A program made the translations under genes and the position numbers. Below are positions 56,574 through 64,000 of a stretch of 64,000 nucleotides of DNA, one piece after another. This DNA is from Streptomyces deccanensis (GTDB taxonomy: Bacteria > Actinomycetota > Actinomycetes > Streptomycetales > Streptomycetaceae), in contig NZ_CP092431.1 of the NCBI RefSeq assembly GCF_022385335.1, positions 930,001 through 994,000 on the forward strand. The letters run 5' to 3'. The notes below the pieces were generated by a model. The model was given only the letters and a program-made list of their open reading frames with translations. It had not been told where the DNA came from and searched no databases. Each line of letters opens with the position of its first letter. Within the stretch, counting starts at the first letter, position 1.

Positions 56574-59420
56574 TTGCCGTGGGACGTCGCTCCGCTGGTG
56601 AGCCGGGAGACCGAGTTGAGCCGCCTCGCCGACGTGCTCGACGGGCTGGCCGGGCCCGGCCACGGCCCGGCGGTCGTGGACGTCACCGGCACGGCCGGCA
56701 TCGGCAAGACCAGGCTGGTCGCCGAGTTCTGCGCGCGGGCCCGGGACAAGGGCATGACGGTGCTGCGCGGCCGGGCGACCGAGTACGAGCGGCACCTGCC
56801 GTACCAGCCGTTCGCCGACGCCCTCGCCGACCTCGACGCCGAGACGGGGATCCCGTCGCCGTTCGCCGAGGTCCACACCATGGACCGGTTCGCCCTGCAA
56901 CGCGCGGCGGCGGCGTTCCTGGCCCGGATCGCGCACACGGGCAACGGCCTCGTGGTGGCCCTCGACGACGTGCACTGGGCGGACCCGGCGTCCCTGGAGC
57001 TCCTCGACCACCTCGTCCGGCATCCGCCCCGGCGCGCGCCCGTGGTGATCGTGGTGGCCCGGCGGGAACGGCAGACCGCGCCCCGGCTCGTCGCCTCCCT
57101 CACCCGGGGCGTCGAGGCCGGGACGGTGCTCCGCCTGGAACTGGGCCCCCTCGACCGGGACGCCTGCCTCGCGGCGCTGGCCCCGGGCCGCCCGGCCGGT
57201 CTCGCCGCCGAGCTGTACGCCGCCAGCGAGGGCAACCCGCTGTACTTCCTCGCCCTGCTCCAGGCCGGCAGGCCCGCGGGGCTCAGCTCACTGCTGCTGG
57301 ACGAGCTGACGCCGCTCACCGACGACCAACGCCGGACGATCCAGGCCGTGGCCGTGCTCGGCGACCACGCGGCACCCGCTCTGGTGGCCGCCGTCACCGG
57401 GCGCCCGGAGCATGAACTCGACGCGGATTTCCATGAGTTGGCCGTCCGGGATCTGGCGCGACCGGGGACGGACGGACGGTGGACGCTCCGCCATCCGGTG
57501 CTGCGGTCCCTCGTCCACGACACCACCGACCCGACGCTGCGCACCCGGATGCACCACCTCGCCGCCGTCGAACTGGCCCGGATCGGGGCGCCGGTCGACG
57601 AGCGGGCGCACCACGTCGAGCGGGCACTGACCGGCTGGGACCCGCACGCCGTGACCGTGCTCACCGAGGCCGCGCGGCAGGCCGCCGCGACCGCGCCCGC
57701 GAGCAGCGCGCACTGGCTCGGCGTCGCCCTCGCCCATCTGCCCGAACAGCCGGTGCACAGCGTGCTGCGCCGGGATCTGATGCTGCGCCGGGCCGAGGCG
57801 CTCGGCGCCTGCGGCGGGCTGCGCGAGAGCCGGGACCTGCTGCACGAGGTGATCAGCCTGTCGCCGCCGGGCACCGACGACGGCGCGCGGACCCTGGCCG
57901 TCACGCTGTGCGCGGTGATGGAGCGCCATCTCGGCCGGTACACGGAGGCCGTGGCCCTGCTCCGCCGTGAACTGGCCCGGGGCGCCGACCTCTCCCCCAG
58001 CGAGACCGTCCGACTCGGCCTGGAGCTGGGCTCGTCGGCGCCGCACGCCAGCTCGTATCCGGACGTCCGCGACGACGTGGCCCGCACCCTGGAGCTGGCC
58101 CGGTCACTGGGCGACGAGGTCGCGGAGGCGGGCGCGCTCGCCGTCACCGCGCTCGGGGAGGCGTACGAGGGCAACCCCACGGCCGCCGCCGAGGCGACCG
58201 ACCGGGCAGCCGCGCTCATCGACTCCCTGACCGACCAGGATCTCGCCGGCCTGTGCGAACCGCTGGCCCGGCTCAGCTGGGCGGAGGCGTTCCTGGAGCG
58301 GTACCCGGACGCCGAACGGCACGCCGAGCGCGGCCTCGGGATCGCCCGCCGGGGCGGTCTGCTCTATGTGATGCCGCATCTGCTGCTGTGCCGGTCCCAT
58401 CTGCACGTCATGACCCTGCGGCTGGGGTCGGCCCTGGAACTCGCGGAGGAGGCGGAGACGATAGCCCGGGGCATCGGCAGCGACGAGTTGCTCGCCTTCG
58501 TCCTGGCGTCCAAGGCCCTGGCGCTGATCCCCGCGCTTCCGCCGGGTGACGGCGGTGCGCTGGCCGTGGCGGAGGAAGCCGTCTCCCGGGCCGGTACCGG
58601 CACCGGCTGGTGGGCGTCCATCGCGTGGTGCCTGCTGGGGTTCGCCGCGCTCCACGCCGGTGATCCGGTGCGGGCCCGGGCGGCCGTGCTGCGGGCGGGC
58701 GGTGAGGACCTGTCCGGTCTGCAGCCCAGCATGCGGCCCCTGTTCACCGAGGTTCTCGTCTCCGCCGCCGTGGCCACCGGGGACCATGACGAGGCCCGGC
58801 GGTGGGCGGAACGTGCCCGCAAGGAGGCGGAGCGGCTGGGTCTCGTGGCGCAGCGGGCGTCCGCGCTGCGCAGCCTGGCACATGTGCCGTTGGCCGAGGG
58901 TGATCTGGCCGCCGCCGCCGAGCTGTTCGAGCAGGCCGCGGAGGAGGCGGCCCGGGGGCGAGGCGGGTTGTGGGAGGCGCAGACCCTGCTGATGGGAACT
59001 CCCCTGACGGCGGCGGCGGGCCGCCCGGCCCGTGCCCGCGCCATGTGGGAACGCGCCGTACGACTGAGCGGCGAGGCCGACGCCCACCTCCTGACCGGCC
59101 TCGCGGAGGCGATCCGCCCCGCGGTCTTCGTGGAGTCGGAGACCGGCGCGGCGGTGGATGCGGGAAGGGGTGCGGAGGCCGGGCCGCCGTCGCCGGAAGG
59201 GGCGGCCGTGGGGCTGGCCGCGCTGTCCGCGCGGGAGCGGGAGGTCGCCGCCCTCGTCGCGAAGGGGCTGACCAGTCCCGCCATCGCCGAGCGGCTCTTC
59301 CTCAGCCCGCGCACCGTCGAGACGCACCTCGCCCGCATCTACCGCAAGACAGGCGTCACGTCGCGAGCCGCGCTGGCGGCCCTCCAGACCCGGGACGAAC
59401 TGCGCGAGGGCGGCGCGTGA
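56574..59420 (+). CDS. LAL-type LuxR-family regulator with STAND ATPase
   Basis: About 948 residues. N-terminal AAA/STAND NTPase: Walker A GTAGIGKT with Lys45, Walker B LVVALDDVHWAD near 130, then SEGNPLYFLALL. The middle is a long TPR-like helical array, and the C terminus is a LuxR helix-turn-helix (LSAREREVAALVAKGLTSPAIAERLFLSPRTVETHL). Large ATP-binding LuxR regulators activate carbohydrate or antibiotic genes after sensing a ligand; the target is unknown. The TTG at 56574 is supported by AGGGGGA six bases upstream and by closeness to the first domain; an in-frame GTG at 56505, with a TACAAT box at 56483-56488, is an alternative. Confidence 0.9.
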   Translation: MPWDVAPLVSRETELSRLADVLDGLAGPGHGPAVVDVTGTAGIGKTRLVAEFCARARDKGMTVLRGRATEYERHLPYQPFADALADLDAETGIPSPFAEVHTMDRFALQRAAAAFLARIAHTGNGLVVALDDVHWADPASLELLDHLVRHPPRRAPVVIVVARRERQTAPRLVASLTRGVEAGTVLRLELGPLDRDACLAALAPGRPAGLAAELYAASEGNPLYFLALLQAGRPAGLSSLLLDELTPLTDDQRRTIQAVAVLGDHAAPALVAAVTGRPEHELDADFHELAVRDLARPGTDGRWTLRHPVLRSLVHDTTDPTLRTRMHHLAAVELARIGAPVDERAHHVERALTGWDPHAVTVLTEAARQAAATAPASSAHWLGVALAHLPEQPVHSVLRRDLMLRRAEALGACGGLRESRDLLHEVISLSPPGTDDGARTLAVTLCAVMERHLGRYTEAVALLRRELARGADLSPSETVRLGLELGSSAPHASSYPDVRDDVARTLELARSLGDEVAEAGALAVTALGEAYEGNPTAAAEATDRAAALIDSLTDQDLAGLCEPLARLSWAEAFLERYPDAERHAERGLGIARRGGLLYVMPHLLLCRSHLHVMTLRLGSALELAEEAETIARGIGSDELLAFVLASKALALIPALPPGDGGALAVAEEAVSRAGTGTGWWASIAWCLLGFAALHAGDPVRARAAVLRAGGEDLSGLQPSMRPLFTEVLVSAAVATGDHDEARRWAERARKEAERLGLVAQRASALRSLAHVPLAEGDLAAAAELFEQAAEEAARGRGGLWEAQTLLMGTPLTAAAGRPARARAMWERAVRLSGEADAHLLTGLAEAIRPAVFVESETGAAVDAGRGAEAGPPSPEGAAVGLAALSAREREVAALVAKGLTSPAIAERLFLSPRTVETHLARIYRKTGVTSRAALAALQTRDELREGGA

Positions 59421-59511
59421 GGCGGGATGCCAAGGCACGCGTGAGCAGTGGGATGTCAATGAATGGGTGTGATGTGCACCCCCTCGATGCGTCTCCTCCG
59501 AGCGGGGTGGT

Positions 59512-59532
59512 TAGCATATGAGCGCCGCCTAG
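59512..59532 (+). promoter_or_regulatory. -10-like box and four-codon mini-ORF before gap
   Basis: TAGCAT (59512-59517) resembles a -10 box and is followed directly by ATG AGC GCC GCC TAG (59518-59532), 16 bases before the GTG of gap. If transcription starts here the mini-ORF lies in the leader. Confidence 0.35.
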
Positions 59533-59548
59533 CTCGAAAGACAAATCT

Positions 59549-60994
59549 GTGACTCTCAACGAGGACTCGTTCACCGTCTGGAAGCACCGCGAGGAGATCG
59601 CGGAATCGATGATCCCGATCATCGGGAAGCTGCACCGCGAGCGGGACGTCACCGTCCTGCTGCACAGCCGCTCCCTGGTGAACAAGTCGGTGGTCAGCAT
59701 CCTGAAGACCCACCGGTTCGCCCGCCAGATCGCCGGCGTGGAGCTCTCGGTCACCGACACCCTGCCGTTCCTGCGGACCCTCACCACGCTCGACCTCGGC
59801 CCCTCCCAGATCGACATCGGCCTGCTCGCCGAGGCCTACCAGGCCGACGACCGGGGCCTGTCGGTCGAGGAGTTCACCGCCGAGGCCGTCGCCGGCGCCA
59901 CCGGCGCCAACAAGATCGAGGGCGGGGAGGGACGCGACGTCGTCCTCTACGGCTTCGGCCGCATCGGCCGCCTCGTGGCCCGCCTGCTCATCGAGAAGGC
60001 CGGCTCGGGCAACGGGCTGCGGCTGCGCGCCATCGTGGTGCGCGGCGGCGGGGAGCAGGACATCGTCAAGCGCGCCTCGCTGCTGCGCCGGGACTCCATC
60101 CACGGCCAGTTCCAGGGCACGATCACCGTCGACGAGGCGACCAGCACGATCAACGCCAACGGCAACGAGATCAAGGTCATCTACGCCGGCGACCCGTCCG
60201 AGGTCGACTACACCGAGTACGGCATCAAGAACGCCATCCTCATCGACAACACGGGCAAGTGGCGCGACCGTGAGGGTCTTTCGAAGCACCTGCGGCCGGG
60301 CATCGACAAGGTCGTGCTGACCGCGCCCGGCAAGGGCGACGTCCCGAACATCGTGCACGGAGTCAACCACGACACGATCAAGCCGGACGAGCAGATCCTG
60401 TCCTGCGCGTCCTGCACCACCAACGCGATCGTGCCGCCGCTGAAGGCGATGGACGACGAGTTCGGTGTGCTGCGCGGTCACGTGGAGACCGTCCACTCGT
60501 TCACCAACGACCAGAACCTGCTGGACAATTACCACAAGTCGGACCGTCGCGGCCGTTCCGCGCCGCTCAACATGGTCATCACCGAGACGGGTGCCGCCTC
60601 GGCCGTCGCCAAGGCGCTGCCCGAACTGAAGGCGCCGATCACCGGCAGCTCGATCCGCGTCCCCGTCCCGGACGTCTCGATCGCGATCCTCAGCCTGCGC
60701 CTCGGCCGCGAGACCGACCGTGAGGAAGTCCTCGACTACCTCCGGGGTGTCTCGCTGACCTCCCCGCTGAAGCGCCAGATCGACTTCACCAACGCGCCCG
60801 ACTCGGTCTCCAGCGACTTCATCGGCTCCCGCCACGCCTCGATCGTCGACGCCGGCGCCACCAAGGTCGACGGCGACAACGCGATCCTCTACCTCTGGTA
60901 CGACAACGAGTTCGGCTACTCCTGCCAGGTCATCCGCGTCGTCCAGCACGTCTCCGGGGTGGAGTACCCGACGTTCCCCTCGCCGGCGGTCTGA
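59549..60994 (+). CDS. gap: Glyceraldehyde-3-phosphate dehydrogenase, long form
   Basis: 481 residues, about 140 more than classical GAPDH. The extra N-terminal domain (MTLNEDSFTVWKHREEIAES...VELSVTDTLPFLRTLTTL) is helical and of unknown role. The NAD-binding fold starts at VVLYGFGRIGRLVARLL, the catalytic cysteine is in CASCTTNAIVPP (Ala replaces the usual second Cys of SCTTNC), and NEFGYSCQVIRVVQHV is the standard C-terminal motif. It oxidises glyceraldehyde-3-phosphate in glycolysis or runs in reverse. This long form coexists with the short one in many Streptomyces. GTG start at 59549 with a weak ribosome site (GAAAG). It ends at a very strong hairpin. Confidence 0.92.
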   Translation: MTLNEDSFTVWKHREEIAESMIPIIGKLHRERDVTVLLHSRSLVNKSVVSILKTHRFARQIAGVELSVTDTLPFLRTLTTLDLGPSQIDIGLLAEAYQADDRGLSVEEFTAEAVAGATGANKIEGGEGRDVVLYGFGRIGRLVARLLIEKAGSGNGLRLRAIVVRGGGEQDIVKRASLLRRDSIHGQFQGTITVDEATSTINANGNEIKVIYAGDPSEVDYTEYGIKNAILIDNTGKWRDREGLSKHLRPGIDKVVLTAPGKGDVPNIVHGVNHDTIKPDEQILSCASCTTNAIVPPLKAMDDEFGVLRGHVETVHSFTNDQNLLDNYHKSDRRGRSAPLNMVITETGAASAVAKALPELKAPITGSSIRVPVPDVSIAILSLRLGRETDREEVLDYLRGVSLTSPLKRQIDFTNAPDSVSSDFIGSRHASIVDAGATKVDGDNAILYLWYDNEFGYSCQVIRVVQHVSGVEYPTFPSPAV

Positions 60995-61043
60995 TCCACC
61001 GGCGCGGGATCCGCGGATCGGTGTGAACCGACTCCGAACAGTC

Positions 61044-61086
61044 GACGGCCTCGGTGCCGCCCCCTCGGGGTGGCACCGAGGCCGTC
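61044..61086. terminator. Bidirectional terminator between gap and pcaJ
   Basis: GACGGCCTCGGTGCC (61044-61058) pairs exactly with 61072-61086, with an inner CCCC/GGGG pairing; it serves both convergent genes. A 15-base direct repeat GAGGCCGTCGTCAGG overlaps its right edge (about 61078-61110). Confidence 0.85.
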
Positions 61087-61130
61087 GTCAGGTTCGAGGC
61101 CGTCGTCAGGTACGGGCCGCGCGGAGAACG

Positions 61131-61778
61131 CTAGAGCGGCGTGATGCCGAGTCGCTCGGCGAGTTCGTCGGCGGCGACGCCGTACGTCTCGCGGATCCGT
61201 ACGCCTTCGGCGCCGACGTCGAAGACGCCGTGGTCCGTGTAGACGCGGCTGACGCAGCCGAGGCCGGTGAGCGGGTAGGTGCACCGCGGCACGAGCTTCG
61301 GCTCACCGGAGCGGGTGAAGAGCGTCATCATCACGTAGACGTCCTTGGCGCCGATGGCGAGGTCCATCGCGCCGCCGACGGCGGGGATGTCGTCGGGCCC
61401 ACCGGTGGTCCAGTTGGCGAGGTCGCCGTCGAAGGCGACCTGGTACGCGCCGAGGACGCAGACGTCGAGGTGGCCGCCGCGCATCATCGCGAAGGAGTCG
61501 GCGTGGTGGAAGTACGCCGCGCCCGGCAGTTCGGTCACCGGGACCTTGCCGGCGTTGGTCAGGTCGGGGTCGATCGCGTCGCCCTCGGCCTTCGGGCCCA
61601 TGTTGAGCATGCCGTTCTCGGTGTGCAGCACCACCCCGGAGCCGGCCGGCAGGTGGTCGGCGATCTTGGTGGGTTGCCCGATGCCGAGGTTGACGAAGGA
61701 GCCGGCCGGGATGTCGCGTGCGATGACGGCGGCCAGTTCGTCCATCGAGAGACGGTGATCGGTGGACGTGGTGGTCAT
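61131..61778 (-). CDS. pcaJ: 3-oxoadipate CoA-transferase subunit B
   Basis: 215 residues, family I CoA-transferase beta subunit. GSFVNLGIGQPTKIADHLP is the N-terminal block; the catalytic glutamate lies in LHTENGMLNMGP (usual ENG motif). GGHLDVCVLGAYQVAFDGDLANW follows. With PcaI it transfers CoA from succinyl-CoA to 3-oxoadipate in aromatic catabolism. A related specificity for acetoacetate is possible, but the adjacent thiolase favours the beta-ketoadipate pathway. ATG at 61776-61778 overlaps the pcaI stop (ATGA). It ends at a shared terminator. Confidence 0.92.
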   Translation of the reverse strand: MTTTSTDHRLSMDELAAVIARDIPAGSFVNLGIGQPTKIADHLPAGSGVVLHTENGMLNMGPKAEGDAIDPDLTNAGKVPVTELPGAAYFHHADSFAMMRGGHLDVCVLGAYQVAFDGDLANWTTGGPDDIPAVGGAMDLAIGAKDVYVMMTLFTRSGEPKLVPRCTYPLTGLGCVSRVYTDHGVFDVGAEGVRIRETYGVAADELAERLGITPL

Positions 61779-62470
61779 CGTGCCCCCTGCACGGTGTAGT
61801 GCCGGGCGGCCACCTGGACGACCCGGTCGACGTAGATGGACGGGGTGACGACGGTCTCGGGGTCGAGCTTCCCGGGTTCGACGACCTCGTCGACCTGGAC
61901 GATCGTCGTCGTCGCGGCCGTGGCCATGACCGGTCCGAAGTTGCGGGCGGTCTTGCGGTAGACGAGGTTGCCCATGGTGTCCGCGACGTGCGCGGCGATC
62001 AGCGCGTAGTCGCCCTTGATGGGGTACTCCAGCAGGTACGTCCGGCCGTCGATCTCCCGTACCTCCTTGCCCTCGGCCAGCGGCGTGCCGACCGCGGTCG
62101 GGCAGTAGAAGGCGCCGACGCCGGCACCCGCCGCCCGCATACGCTCGGCCAGGTTGCCCTGCGGCACCACCTCCAGCTCGATCTTCCCGGCGCGGTAGAG
62201 GCCGTCGAAGACCCAGGAGTCGGCCTGGCGCGGGAAGGAGCAGAGCACCTTGCGCACCCTGCCGGCGGCCAGCAGCGCGGCCAGCCCGACGTCGCCGTTG
62301 CCGGCGTTGTTGGACACGATCGTCAGGTCTTTCGCACCCTGCCTGATGAGCGCGTCGATCAGGTCGAACGGCATGCCGGCCAACCCGAAGCCGCCGACCA
62401 GAACGGTCGCCCCGTCTTCGATGCCGGCGACCGCCGCGTCGGTGCTGTCGAGGATCTCTGCCCGGCTCAT
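61775..62470 (-). CDS. pcaI: 3-oxoadipate CoA-transferase subunit A
   Basis: 231 residues, alpha subunit of a family I CoA-transferase. VLVGGFGLAGMPFDLIDALIRQGAKDLTIVSNNAGNGDVGLAAL contains the GxGGF-type CoA-binding region, and QGNLAERMRAAGAGVGAFYCPTAVGTPLAEGK is typical. It works as a complex with the product of the following gene. The ATG (62468-62470) overlaps the stop of pcaF and its stop overlaps pcaJ, so the three genes are translationally coupled. Confidence 0.93.
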   Translation of the reverse strand: MSRAEILDSTDAAVAGIEDGATVLVGGFGLAGMPFDLIDALIRQGAKDLTIVSNNAGNGDVGLAALLAAGRVRKVLCSFPRQADSWVFDGLYRAGKIELEVVPQGNLAERMRAAGAGVGAFYCPTAVGTPLAEGKEVREIDGRTYLLEYPIKGDYALIAAHVADTMGNLVYRKTARNFGPVMATAATTTIVQVDEVVEPGKLDPETVVTPSIYVDRVVQVAARHYTVQGAR

Positions 62471-63672
62471 CGCTTCGCCCCCGTGACGTCGCAGTTCTCC
62501 AGCACGACGGCCAGGCCCTGGCCGACCCCGATGCAGATCGCGGCGACACCGTAGCGCTGGCGCGTCTCACGCAGCACCTTGGCCAGCGTGGCGAGGATGC
62601 GGCCGCCCGAGGCGCCGAGCGGGTGGCCGATCGCGATGGCGCCGCCCTTCTGGTTGACGATTGCGGGGTCGATCTTCCAGGCGTCGACACAGGCGAGCGA
62701 CTGCACGGCGAAGGCCTCGTTGAGTTCGACCGCGCCCACCTGGTCCCAGCCGATCCCGGCCCGGGCCAGCGCACGGTTCGCGGCCTCGACCGGGGCGTAG
62801 CCGAAGGCCTGCGGCTCCAGCGCCATCACCCCGCGCCCTGCGACACGGGCGATCGGGTCGGCCCCGATCGCGGACGCCGCCTGCTCACTGCCCAACAGCA
62901 CCGCCGAGGCACCGTCGTTGAGGGGGCTGGCGTTGCCCGCGGTGATGGTGCCGCCCTGATCCGGTGTGCGGAAGACGGGCTTGAGCCCCGCCAGCACCTC
63001 GGCGGTGGATCCGGGCCGGATGCCCTCGTCGCGGGTCAGGTCGATGCCGTCGACCGGTGCCACCAGGTCGTCGTAGAAGCCGGACTCCCAGGCGGTGTGG
63101 GCGAGTTGGTGGGAGCGGGCGGCGAACTCGTCCTGGCGCTCGCGGGAGATCCCGAAGCGCTCGTGGAGCTGCTCGTTGGCCTCGCCGAGGCTGACGGTCC
63201 ACTCCTTCGGCATCCGCGGGTTGACCAGCCGCCAGCCGAGGGTGGTCGAGACGGCGGTGACGTCGCCGGCCGGGAAGGGTTTCGCCGACTTCGGCAGCAC
63301 CCACGGCGCACGTGTCATCGACTCCACGCCGCCGGTCAGCACCACCTCGGCGTCCCCGGACTCGATGGTGCGGCTGGCCGTCATCGCCGCGTCGAGGCTC
63401 GATCCGCACAGGCGGTTGACGGTGGTGCCGGGGACGCTCACGGGGAGGCCGGCGAGGAGCGCGGCCATGCGGCCGACGTTGCGGTTCTCCTCGCCGGCGC
63501 CGTTGGCGTTGCCCCACACCACGTCGTCGATGGCGGCGGGGTCGAAGCGGGGCACCCGGGCGAGCGTCGAGGTGATCGCGGCGGCGGCGAGGTCGTCGGG
63601 GCGCACGCCGGCCAGCGCACCGTTGAAGCGGCCGAACGGCGTCCGTGTCGCGGCGTAGAGGAAAGCACTCAT
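62467..63672 (-). CDS. pcaF: 3-oxoadipyl-CoA thiolase
   Basis: 401 residues, type II thiolase. Active-site cysteine in TTVNRLCGSSLDAAM (about residue 90), then VELNEAFAVQSLACV, the histidine of GGAIAIGHPLGASGGRI and the second cysteine in the C-terminal VAAICIGVGQG (the usual CxGxG; the glycine between is retained). It cleaves 3-oxoadipyl-CoA to succinyl-CoA and acetyl-CoA. Other acyl-CoA substrates cannot be excluded. The ATG at 63670-63672 has no ribosome site but TAGCGT lies seven bases upstream, pointing to a leaderless transcript. First gene of the pcaFIJ operon, divergent from a LysR gene. Confidence 0.92.
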   Translation of the reverse strand: MSAFLYAATRTPFGRFNGALAGVRPDDLAAAAITSTLARVPRFDPAAIDDVVWGNANGAGEENRNVGRMAALLAGLPVSVPGTTVNRLCGSSLDAAMTASRTIESGDAEVVLTGGVESMTRAPWVLPKSAKPFPAGDVTAVSTTLGWRLVNPRMPKEWTVSLGEANEQLHERFGISRERQDEFAARSHQLAHTAWESGFYDDLVAPVDGIDLTRDEGIRPGSTAEVLAGLKPVFRTPDQGGTITAGNASPLNDGASAVLLGSEQAASAIGADPIARVAGRGVMALEPQAFGYAPVEAANRALARAGIGWDQVGAVELNEAFAVQSLACVDAWKIDPAIVNQKGGAIAIGHPLGASGGRILATLAKVLRETRQRYGVAAICIGVGQGLAVVLENCDVTGAKR

Positions 63673-63679
63673 GACAGGG

Positions 63680-63720
63680 ACGCTAATCCCGAGCCGCGAT
63701 ATTCTGAAGTACGCATATCG
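63680..63720. promoter_or_regulatory. pcaF promoter and LysR-type operator
   Basis: On the minus strand TAGCGT (63685-63680) is the probable -10 of pcaF. CGATAT (63697-63702) and ATATCG (63715-63720) are inverted copies separated by 12 bases, containing the T-N11-A geometry of LysR-type regulators; a further ATAT half-site is at 63731-63734. The 71-base region serves both divergent genes. Confidence 0.6.
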
Positions 63721-63743
63721 AAGCCGATTGATATGGACGACAT

Positions 63744-64000
63744 ATGGATCTGCGGCACCTCCGGTACTTCGTGGCGGTGGCCGAGGAGCGGCACTTCGGT
63801 CGTGCCGCCGAGCGGCTCCACATGGCCCAGCCCCCGCTCTCCCAGCAGATCCGGCAGCTGGAGGCGGAGCTGGGCGTCGAGCTGCTGCACCGCACGACAC
63901 GGCGCGTGGAGGTGACCGAGGCCGGCCGCGCCTACCTGGAGCGGGCCCGCGCGATCCTCACCGACGTCGACGAGGCCGGCCACCACGCGCGGCTCGTCGC
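63744..64000 (+). CDS. LysR-family regulator (partial, runs off the window)
   Basis: The first 85 residues are visible: [51 protein letters not shown], the LysR helix-turn-helix and linker helix. The effector domain lies outside. Divergent transcription from pcaFIJ with an inverted repeat between them suggests it activates that operon in response to a beta-ketoadipate pathway intermediate; this is inference, since S. coelicolor uses a MarR protein for other pca genes. The ATG at 63744 has no good ribosome site. Confidence 0.88.
   Translation, partial: MDLRHLRYFVAVAEERHFGRAAERLHMAQPPLSQQIRQLEAELGVELLHRTTRRVEVTEAGRAYLERARAILTDVDEAGHHARLV

Overview
The window is 64 kb of very GC-rich actinobacterial chromosome, almost certainly Streptomyces. 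The pointers are strong third-position G/C bias, GTG/TTG starts, a GlgE/TreS/Mak/GlgB maltosyl-glucan cluster, a DUF5133 protein, an Rv1733c-type membrane protein, sugar ABC importers with no local ATPase, and a dispersed 'GCGCGGGGAACTGCGCGACC' intergenic repeat. Both ends cut genes: the tail of a membrane protein at base 1 and a LysR regulator at 64000. I saw no rRNA, tRNA, CRISPR array, insertion sequence or prophage. It reads as ordinary chromosome carrying several metabolic operons.

Layout. 0.2-4.8 kb: PadR regulator, FadH-type 2,4-dienoyl-CoA reductase behind a perfect 22-bp palindrome, a PrmC-like methyltransferase behind a structured leader, and a GNAT acetyltransferase, all on the minus strand. 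5-9.3 kb: cytosolic sulfite-oxidase-like molybdoenzyme overlapping a ferredoxin-reductase-like partner, an Rv1733c protein, and a DUF485/solute:sodium symporter pair. 9.4-15.6 kb: CE7 esterase, SnoaL-like protein, serine hydrolase, secreted alpha/beta hydrolase, methyltransferase and a GH13 glucosidase. 15.7-23 kb: LTA-synthase-like sulfatase, a short second Rho-type factor, a D-Ala-D-Ala carboxypeptidase and two polyprenol-dependent mannosyltransferases. 23.1-28.9 kb: a tightly packed minus-strand operon for amide amino-acid catabolism (FCD-GntR regulator, permease, asparaginase, aspartate ammonia-lyase, glutaminase). 29-33 kb: UppP, two FluC/CrcB fluoride channels, an SMP-30-like gene with a probable frameshift, and an ATP-grasp protein.

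33-41.2 kb is a complete galactan utilisation locus. A secreted GH53 galactanase cuts beta-1,4-galactan, a binding-protein-dependent importer takes up the oligomers, a GH42 beta-galactosidase degrades them, and a LacI repressor has clear tandem operators in the divergent promoter region. 42.4-53.3 kb holds GlgX with a degenerate GHKL protein, then DUF5133, GlgE, TreS, maltokinase and GlgB. TreS turns trehalose into maltose, Mak makes maltose-1-phosphate, GlgE polymerises it and GlgB branches the glucan. 53.3-64 kb: VOC protein, MarR regulator, SseB-like protein, GH29 fucosidase, a large LAL-type LuxR regulator, a long-form GAPDH, and the pcaFIJ end of the beta-ketoadipate pathway divergent from a LysR regulator.

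Coding density is high and many genes are translationally coupled through ATGA or GTGA overlaps. Several genes look leaderless (a TAnnnT box 6-7 bases before the ATG). The items most worth a second look are the leader of the PrmC-like gene, the short Rho paralogue with an altered RNA-binding motif, the shared ACTAGTTGCACA operator element, the dispersed repeat that supplies a gene's stop codon, and the frame or overlap anomalies at 10.9, 20.3 and 31 kb.
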